Assembly: GCA_002163155.1 (NCBI GenBank)
Contig: MAAO01000002.1
Span: 310,001-374,000 of the forward strand
Reading direction: 5' to 3'
DNA from: Halobacteriovorax marinus
GTDB lineage: Bacteria > Bdellovibrionota > Bacteriovoracia > Bacteriovoracales > Bacteriovoracaceae
Length of the DNA: 64,000 bases
Shown: positions 58,614 through 64,000 of the stretch, piece after piece
How the letters are laid out: every line of letters starts with the position of its first letter
Numbering within the stretch: position 1 is the stretch's first letter
Program-made: the position numbers and the translations under genes
The notes under the pieces: generated by a model
What the model saw: the letters and a program-made list of their open reading frames with translations, nothing else
The model's database searches: none
What the model was told of the DNA's origin: nothing

Positions 58614-61505
58614 ATGGGGCATCCACTTGGTCGTTGGGCAGCAATTGATATTGAAACAACGGGAATAGATCCAAGCTATGATCAAATCATTGATGTGGGT
58701 TTTTTACAGTTTGAGGGTACAAAGCTCATTAAGACCTATAGCTCGCTAGTTCAGTACGACGGAAAAGTGTCTAAATTTATCCAAAAGTTGACAGGAATAA
58801 CTACTAAGATGGTTGTCAATGCTCCAAGCTGGCAAAGTGTAGGGCCAGAGGTGATGGATGTCTTTGGACATCATCTCATTGCTCATAATGCAGAATTTGA
58901 GAAATCTTTTCTTGGTGATCACTTTAGTAAAATTGATGATGGCTCTGGAAGAGAGAGTTACGAAGATAGTTTATATTTTCTTTCTCTATTATTCCCTGGC
59001 AAACCTTCTTTGAAATTAGAACATTTTATTTGTGAATGGGGTATTGCTGATCACGAAGAGCATCGTGGTTATCAAGATTCAGTCGATCTCTTAAAAGTTC
59101 TTCTGATCGCTGTAGCTACAGTTAGGAGAGACCATGAACTTTCCATTACGGTTGAAAACCTCTTTAGAAAATATAATTTAGAAGACTACTGGTACTTTAA
59201 ATTTTTTAACCTCTCTAATGAAGAGCTAGAAGAGCTGGCGGGGCATGTTGATTTAGATTTAGATCATCACTGTGATATCGCTTGGAAATCCCTCCATCCT
59301 GAAACTGAGAAAGAGAATCCAGGCGAGAAGCTATTCTCACTTGATTTTAGTGGTGAGAATTTAAAAGATATCTTTCGTGATGAAGAGACAGTAAGAAAGA
59401 AAACACCTTTTTATAGATATCGTTCTTCACAAGAGACTCTAGCTTTAAGAGTGGGTCAATCTTTCAAAAATAAAATTCACTCACTCGTACAAGCTCCTAC
59501 TGGGACAGGGAAGACCTTGGGTTATATGATCCCTTCTGCGCTCTTTGCTATTAGTGAGCAAAAACAAGTTTTGATCGCAACCGGGACAAAAACACTTCAA
59601 CATCAAGCAGTGAGTAAGGATGTTCCTCAGCTGCGTAAACTCTTAGGACTTAGTGATAACGAATTAAAAGTTAGGCAATTGGTAGGATCTGGAAACCATC
59701 TCTGTGAGCTATTGTTTAGACAAAGCGTAGAGGAGGAAGACCTTCTTTCCGGAGCAAAAGACTTTCCTGATAAGTTTACAGATATGTACTTTGATTTAGT
59801 TTTCTATCATAACTCTAAGGCCCATGTTGATGATCAAATCACGAGGGGAGATCTTCCCTTTGTTATGAAGAGAAAGATTAAGAGTTTTGAAACTAAAGAA
59901 CAAGATGTCACTGTTGATTTTAGATCTTGTACAGGTCAGAGTTGTCCATTTAAAGGAGACTGTTCTTATATAAAAGGTTTAAGAGAGGCCAAGGATGCCA
60001 ATATCATTATTGGAAATCATGCCCTCATGTTCTCGTGGCCTAGAAGTTTTCCTAGACCACAATTTGTCGTTGTTGATGAAGCTCATAAAATTGAAGGGGA
60101 GACAACTTCTGCTTTCACGCAAGAGGTTTCTGAGGACGATTTAAATTCATTAAATAAATCCCTATTACACTCTCAAGGTGTTGGTTCACTCTTCTATCTG
60201 CTAGCTCAACATGAAAGTGCTGAAGGAGAGAGTACTCCTATCATCACGCAAATTAGAGGTGAAGTTCAAAAGACTCAACAAATGTTACAGGATCACTTAC
60301 ACGGTCTTCCAACTGTGGTTGAGAGTTATTTCAAGAAGCGTCCAAAGTACACCGACATCTTTTGGAATGAAGCTCCTATGATTGATAGAAAGAGAACTGA
60401 TGAACTTGGCATGGCCATTTTTAATCACTTGGATTCTATTCGCTATATTGTCACTTCCTTAAATAATTACCTTCTTCCTTATCATTCAAGATGGGATGTG
60501 AAAGAGCTGACTGATGACAATCAAATCGTGGCCTATACTCGTTTTGAAAAATTTATTGGAGTGCTAGATGATATCCAAGGAGCTCTTGAAACGGCCCTAG
60601 GCGAACCTGAGAAGAAACCCGGTTACACTTGTTCAATCAAGTATCACGGAGAGTATGGGTTATGTGTAAGCGCCTCTCCTGTAAATGTGGGTAAGGTCTT
60701 ACATGATGGACTTCTGCAAACTTCTGACTCTGTCATTTTTACATCAGCAACACTTGGAAATGCTAAAGGTGATCAAGGAGCAAGAGGGATTGAGTGGGCC
60801 ACTGGGTATTCCTACCTTGAGCCCGAAAAGAGATTTAAAGGTGGATTTTTCTTACCTGCAACTTTTGACTATAAAAATAAAACAAAAGTTTTTCTCTGCG
60901 ATGATACGCTTCCAATTTGGGATAAAATGTTTGTGCCAAAGACTATGGATAAAATAGGTCAGCTCATAAGTGATCTTGGGGGAAGAAGTTTACTTCTCTT
61001 TTCTGCGAGATCTAGATTTGAAATTGCCAGAGAAATTCTACTTGATAAGTTTGAAGGGAAAATTCCTCTCTTTATCCAGGGAATGGGAAATAACGTAGTA
61101 GAAGATTTTAAGAACTCTGAGTCTGGAATCCTTCTTGGTATGGAATCGTTTGGAGAGGGGATTGATATCCCTGGAGACTCTTTACAATTTGTCTTCGTGG
61201 ACAAAATTCCTGACCTTAGGATGGATCTAGTTATTCAAGAGAGACGAGATTTCTACGAAGCAAACCTTGGAAATGAATTTACCGATTACTACCTTGCCCA
61301 TAGAACTAGATCACTGCATCAGAAATTAGGAAGACTGCTTAGAACTGAAAGTGATATTGGTGGCGTCATTGTCGTTGATGCACGAATTCGTTCTTGGAAG
61401 GGAAGGACGATGGAGAAGCTCTTAAAACTTATGGAGCCCTACGAAATTCAGAGAACCACTTTGGATGTGGCCTGTGAGAGTGTGAAGGATTTTATTCTTC
61501 ACTAG
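58614..61505 (+). CDS. dinG: Exonuclease-DinG helicase fusion
   Basis: 963 residues. Residues 8-170: DnaQ-like 3'-5' exonuclease (WAAIDIETTGIDPSYDQIIDVG, HNAEFEKSF, HRGYQDSVDL). Then the XPD/DinG-type superfamily 2 helicase: Walker A QAPTGTGKTLGYMI, DEAH box VVVDEAHKIEG, Fe-S cysteines in GNHLCEL and DFRSCTGQSCPFKGDCSYI, and motif VI HQKLGRLLRTESDIGG. It likely unwinds forked or R-loop DNA in repair. GGAGAG before the ATG. The exonuclease fusion is known in Gram-positive DinG and some delta-like lineages. Confidence 0.95.
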   Translation: MGHPLGRWAAIDIETTGIDPSYDQIIDVGFLQFEGTKLIKTYSSLVQYDGKVSKFIQKLTGITTKMVVNAPSWQSVGPEVMDVFGHHLIAHNAEFEKSFLGDHFSKIDDGSGRESYEDSLYFLSLLFPGKPSLKLEHFICEWGIADHEEHRGYQDSVDLLKVLLIAVATVRRDHELSITVENLFRKYNLEDYWYFKFFNLSNEELEELAGHVDLDLDHHCDIAWKSLHPETEKENPGEKLFSLDFSGENLKDIFRDEETVRKKTPFYRYRSSQETLALRVGQSFKNKIHSLVQAPTGTGKTLGYMIPSALFAISEQKQVLIATGTKTLQHQAVSKDVPQLRKLLGLSDNELKVRQLVGSGNHLCELLFRQSVEEEDLLSGAKDFPDKFTDMYFDLVFYHNSKAHVDDQITRGDLPFVMKRKIKSFETKEQDVTVDFRSCTGQSCPFKGDCSYIKGLREAKDANIIIGNHALMFSWPRSFPRPQFVVVDEAHKIEGETTSAFTQEVSEDDLNSLNKSLLHSQGVGSLFYLLAQHESAEGESTPIITQIRGEVQKTQQMLQDHLHGLPTVVESYFKKRPKYTDIFWNEAPMIDRKRTDELGMAIFNHLDSIRYIVTSLNNYLLPYHSRWDVKELTDDNQIVAYTRFEKFIGVLDDIQGALETALGEPEKKPGYTCSIKYHGEYGLCVSASPVNVGKVLHDGLLQTSDSVIFTSATLGNAKGDQGARGIEWATGYSYLEPEKRFKGGFFLPATFDYKNKTKVFLCDDTLPIWDKMFVPKTMDKIGQLISDLGGRSLLLFSARSRFEIAREILLDKFEGKIPLFIQGMGNNVVEDFKNSESGILLGMESFGEGIDIPGDSLQFVFVDKIPDLRMDLVIQERRDFYEANLGNEFTDYYLAHRTRSLHQKLGRLLRTESDIGGVIVVDARIRSWKGRTMEKLLKLMEPYEIQRTTLDVACESVKDFILH

Positions 61506-61591
61506 TAGCTGCCCACTTTTTGAGAAGGCTGAATCTTTCTAACTTACTGTATTTATGTAGAGAGTTTGAGTTCGATTATACTAAGTGGGTT

Positions 61592-62122
61592 ATGAAATTA
61601 ATTGGTCTACTGAGTCTCTTATTCTTTACAAATTTAACTTCTGCTACTGAGTGCCGCAAGATGGCGTCTTTACTTCTCATCTACAAAGCGAAGGATACCT
61701 TTGAGGCCAGGGGATGGAACTATCTCAATGATAAATACCCTGAGAAAAGTCTAGAGGGATTCAATCCTTACTCAGTTAAACAACTCTGTAATGCTAACTC
61801 TAGTGTTGGTGACGATATATTGATGAATATTAAATATTACAAACGTAGTCATTTCAAAATTTGTAAAATGAAGGACGTATTAGAATCTATAGGAGAAGGT
61901 GACGCTGATCTCGACTCGAGGCCTATTTCCATAATTACAGAAAACTTAAAAGATTCCGAATGTTCAATGGAAACTCTAAATAAGACAGAGGATAATTACA
62001 TAAGTCTCATAGAAGCCGTCAATCAAAGAATGTCTGCAAGGAAAGTGGATTATTCAAAATTGTGTCATATGGTGAGAAAGAGACTAGGTGATATTTACCA
62101 AACCAATAAAGCTTGCCGTTAA
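61592..62122 (+). CDS. Small secreted protein of unknown function
   Basis: 176 residues. Sec signal peptide (MKLIGLLSLLFFTNLTSA), mature part with six cysteines (TECRKM, QLCNANS, KICKMKD, SECSMET, KLCHMV, KACR), suggesting disulfides. The start at 61592 is chosen for the signal peptide; TATACT lies nine bases upstream and only a weak Shine-Dalgarno is visible. It shares a four-base stop overlap with the convergent gene. No family recognised. Confidence 0.72.
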   Translation: MKLIGLLSLLFFTNLTSATECRKMASLLLIYKAKDTFEARGWNYLNDKYPEKSLEGFNPYSVKQLCNANSSVGDDILMNIKYYKRSHFKICKMKDVLESIGEGDADLDSRPISIITENLKDSECSMETLNKTEDNYISLIEAVNQRMSARKVDYSKLCHMVRKRLGDIYQTNKACR

Positions 62123-62865
62123 TCTAATTCTCTCTCAGAGAGGTCATTTAGATATTTCACAGCAATTTTAGTTCCAGTGCCATCTTCGAGAAAATAGGGA
62201 ATAGTCACGTGTTGGCTGACAAAGCACTTAAGGGATTGATCATCTTTTTCGGCTTCTTCAGCCGAATCATAATGCTGCTGAATTCTATACTCAACTCCTT
62301 GAACACTTCCTCCTTCAATATTTCTCGACTCGTTTGTTAGTGAGATCTTTTGAACCGATATGGCATTAAATGAGGGTTCATTTTCATACTTCCACTGATT
62401 TGAACTACCCAGAACATTGTAAATATTCTTTGACGTAGAATCAAACTTCTTGGAGCGAAGATAGAGCATACTCGTTGCTAGGGAGGGAGTTGAGATAAAG
62501 AACTTTGGAGTTGTATTTAGTTCAAGAACTTTTTCCTCTTTGGAGCTCTGAAAGGTATAAGTGATTGAATTTCTCTTGTGATTAAATGTGAAAGTCTCAA
62601 CGACGTTTTCATCTCCAAGGTTCTTGTTGATAATTACAGTCGTTGGTGTGTAATCTTTGTTGACCTTGTAGTCCACAGTAATATTCAAGAGCTCTCCAGT
62701 AGAGACTCTGGAAATGAGCTGACTAGAGAAGAGTAGACCTGAATCATTCTTTTCTTTAAAGACTTCAAAAGTTTCTTCACAGTAAATATTGGTATTACGC
62801 AGGTACGTGTACGCACCGCGATATATTTTGTTACCTTTTCTTTTTGATTTGTCTGAGCTACTCAT
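62119..62865 (-). CDS. Hypothetical protein
   Basis: 248 residues, no signal peptide, lysine-rich N-terminus and a beta-rich body (LLNITVDYKVNKDYTPTTVIINKN). Only two cysteines. No catalytic motif or family recognised. TAAAAT lies six bases before the ATG and there is no Shine-Dalgarno, so it may be leaderless. Divergent from the potassium-channel gene. Confidence 0.65.
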   Translation of the reverse strand: MSSSDKSKRKGNKIYRGAYTYLRNTNIYCEETFEVFKEKNDSGLLFSSQLISRVSTGELLNITVDYKVNKDYTPTTVIINKNLGDENVVETFTFNHKRNSITYTFQSSKEEKVLELNTTPKFFISTPSLATSMLYLRSKKFDSTSKNIYNVLGSSNQWKYENEPSFNAISVQKISLTNESRNIEGGSVQGVEYRIQQHYDSAEEAEKDDQSLKCFVSQHVTIPYFLEDGTGTKIAVKYLNDLSERELD

Positions 62866-62871
62866 AATACT

Positions 62872-62877
62872 ATTTTA
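62872..62877 (-). promoter_or_regulatory. -10-like box (TAAAAT) of the gene at 62865
   Basis: TAAAAT, AGTATT, then ATG at 62865 on the minus strand, without Shine-Dalgarno; consistent with the leaderless pattern seen elsewhere in the window. Confidence 0.35.
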
Positions 62878-62910
62878 CTAAATCATTGAAGATTGGAAAA
62901 GAGAGTAATA

Positions 62911-63408
62911 ATGGCCAATTATGAAGCCTCAATACTTAACCGACTAACTAGACTCTTTAAGTCGAAAGAATTTATTGTTCTCACAATTGTGGGAAATGCC
63001 TCAATTTTTATCTTCTCTGGCTGTATTTACATGCTTGAAAGAGACTTAAATCCATCTATGAACGCTTTTATTGATGCCATTTGGTGGGGTTTTGCTACAG
63101 TTACTTCTGTGGGCTATGGTGATGTTGTTCCTGTCACGACTCTTGGAAAAATTATAGGTATTCTTTTGATGCTTTTGGGGACGGCTTTATTCGCCACATA
63201 TACTGCTCTATTCGCCAATTCTATTTTAGGGCGACAAGTTAGTAGGCTAAAGGGAGAATTTCGCTATATTCGTTCTGGAATGAAAAATATGCAAGATGAC
63301 ATAGTCCAAGAAGAAGGACAAATAACGAGCTCAATTGATGAAATTCGTTTGTCTCTTGAAAGATTAGAAAGTAAATTATTAAGTGACCAATCACAAAAGG
63401 AAAAATAA
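62911..63408 (+). CDS. Two-TM potassium channel
   Basis: 165 residues. TM1 near 26-45, the pore loop with selectivity filter TVTSVGYGDVVP (about 70-81), TM2 near 85-115, then a charged helical C-terminus (about 120-165). The T-x-G-Y-G-D signature and spacing make it a K+-channel pore subunit (Ion_trans_2 family) that would assemble as a tetramer. ATG at 62911 with GAGAG upstream, preferred to a TTG at 62893. The next gene begins one base after its stop. Confidence 0.92.
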   Translation: MANYEASILNRLTRLFKSKEFIVLTIVGNASIFIFSGCIYMLERDLNPSMNAFIDAIWWGFATVTSVGYGDVVPVTTLGKIIGILLMLLGTALFATYTALFANSILGRQVSRLKGEFRYIRSGMKNMQDDIVQEEGQITSSIDEIRLSLERLESKLLSDQSQKEK

Positions 63409-63759
63409 ATGTCTTACGAGTTTTACAAATTTCTACACATTGCTTTTATTATTATCGTAGCTGCAGGTTTAGGGGTGGCTTACCACTCAACTCAACCAAA
63501 GTACTTTAAGATTTTAACAGGAATTTCAAGCCTGCTTATCTTAGTCACTGGAATGGGACTACTTGCTAGAATTGGTGTGAGCCATGGTGATGGTTTTCCT
63601 GGTTGGGTAATAGTAAAGATGTGTCTATGGCTAGTTTTAGCTGTTGCAGGTCCAGTTCTCGCTAAGAGACTTCCAGACTCAATTAAACCAAAGGCATTCT
63701 GGGGAATCGCAACAGTTCTATTTGTCGCAGTTTATATGGCCGTAAATAAACCATTCTAA
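63409..63759 (+). CDS. Small integral membrane protein
   Basis: 116 residues with four predicted helices (about 6-25, 33-52, 66-84, 93-112). N-terminal YEFYKFLHIAFIIIVAAG recalls SirB2/heme-copper-associated small membrane proteins, but the match is weak. It is in one operon with the K+ channel, and overlaps the MATE gene by one base (TAATG). Function unknown. Confidence 0.7.
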   Translation: MSYEFYKFLHIAFIIIVAAGLGVAYHSTQPKYFKILTGISSLLILVTGMGLLARIGVSHGDGFPGWVIVKMCLWLVLAVAGPVLAKRLPDSIKPKAFWGIATVLFVAVYMAVNKPF

Positions 63760-64000
63760 TGGATAATCAAATAAAGCTCACTTCTAGTGGGCTTTTTCTT
63801 TTTTCTCTTCCAAGTATACTTGGTTCGCTGTTAGAGCCAATTACTGGTGTAGTTGACACGGCCCTTATCGGAAATTTTAATACCACTTGGTTAGCGGCGC
63901 TTTCACTCGGTGTTATTTTATTAAGTTCTTTTACTTGGGTGTTTAATTTTCTTATTCACACTTCTACTCAAGCTGTGAGTGAGGCGTACTCTAAAAGAGA
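63759..64000 (+). CDS. MATE/DinF-family efflux transporter, 3' end cut by the window
   Basis: Open frame to the window end from ATG 63759, which overlaps the previous stop as TAATG. The 80 visible residues (SGLFLFSLPSILGSLLEPITGVVDTALIGNF, TWLAALSLGVILLSSFTWVFNFLIH) match the first helices of DinF-like MATE cation antiporters. Translationally coupled to the upstream membrane protein. Substrate unknown. Confidence 0.82.
   Translation, partial: MDNQIKLTSSGLFLFSLPSILGSLLEPITGVVDTALIGNFNTTWLAALSLGVILLSSFTWVFNFLIHTSTQAVSEAYSKR

Noticed and set aside
1-64000. CRISPR arrays, insertion sequences, prophage genes, tRNA or rRNA genes
   Set aside because: No regularly spaced repeats with spacers, transposase or integrase motifs, or RNA-gene signatures were found on either strand.

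Overview
The window is A+T-rich, gene-dense DNA from a Gram-negative bacterium. It carries a TonB system, a TonB-dependent receptor, many Sec signal peptides and lipoboxes, a BolA/monothiol-glutaredoxin pair and a menaquinone gene. The mix of small Cys-containing lipoproteins, solitary receiver proteins, a chemoreceptor and secreted hydrolases on a low-GC background fits the Bacteriovorax/Halobacteriovorax branch of Bdellovibrionota. That assignment is an inference from memory of such genomes; no rRNA or other decisive marker lies here. I see 73 protein genes (the first and last cut by the window edges). I see no tRNA, rRNA, CRISPR array, insertion sequence or prophage.

Layout. 1-4.5 kb: an iron/heme block (bacterioferritin, TonB-like protein, heme-type TonB-dependent receptor, small secreted protein). 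4.6-8.8 kb: leucyl-tRNA synthetase, an alpha/beta hydrolase and exported MsrA. 8.8-11.1 kb: metal homeostasis (MerC-like protein, Fur/Zur repressor, COG0523 GTPase). 11.1-14.3 kb, minus strand: coiled-coil protein, methyltransferase, TruA, small protein, YbaK-type deacylase. 14.3-14.8 kb: a gap rich in inverted and direct repeats. 14.8-17.1 kb: sensor kinase plus solitary receiver. 17-21 kb, minus: DUF2254 membrane protein and a three-gene ABC exporter. 21-27 kb: HtpX-like protease, Ung, acylphosphatase-like protein, YyaL/DUF255 lipoprotein, trypsin-like protease, MenB. 27-37 kb: receiver protein, orphan ABC ATPase, several lipoproteins, FecR- and FHA-domain proteins, Dtd, two very small membrane proteins, a YiiX-like papain-fold protein. 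37-39.5 kb: RarD, a NadD-like protein, a hexapeptide-repeat protein. 39.7-42.7 kb: a chemoreceptor coupled to a periplasmic CxxCH heme protein. 42.7-46.1 kb: two small peptides, an ABC exporter with a PH-like N-terminal domain and a DUF1854 protein behind a palindrome-bearing promoter; this is the best candidate for a little-described system. 46.2-53.1 kb: rpsD, unknowns, GDPD and an ade-containing operon. 53.2-57.2 kb: a secreted protein with a CFI-box-like C-terminus, a receiver and a large secreted unknown. 57.2-64 kb: Grx4-BolA operon, an exonuclease-DinG helicase fusion, a K+ channel and the start of a MATE exporter.

Two window-wide patterns stand out. About ten genes lack a Shine-Dalgarno sequence and instead have a -10-like hexamer, often with an extended TGn, exactly six bases before the ATG, which predicts leaderless mRNAs. 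Five convergent gene pairs overlap by exactly four bases through shared YTAA stop codons. The LeuRS looks like the long Bacteroidota type, suggesting horizontal replacement.
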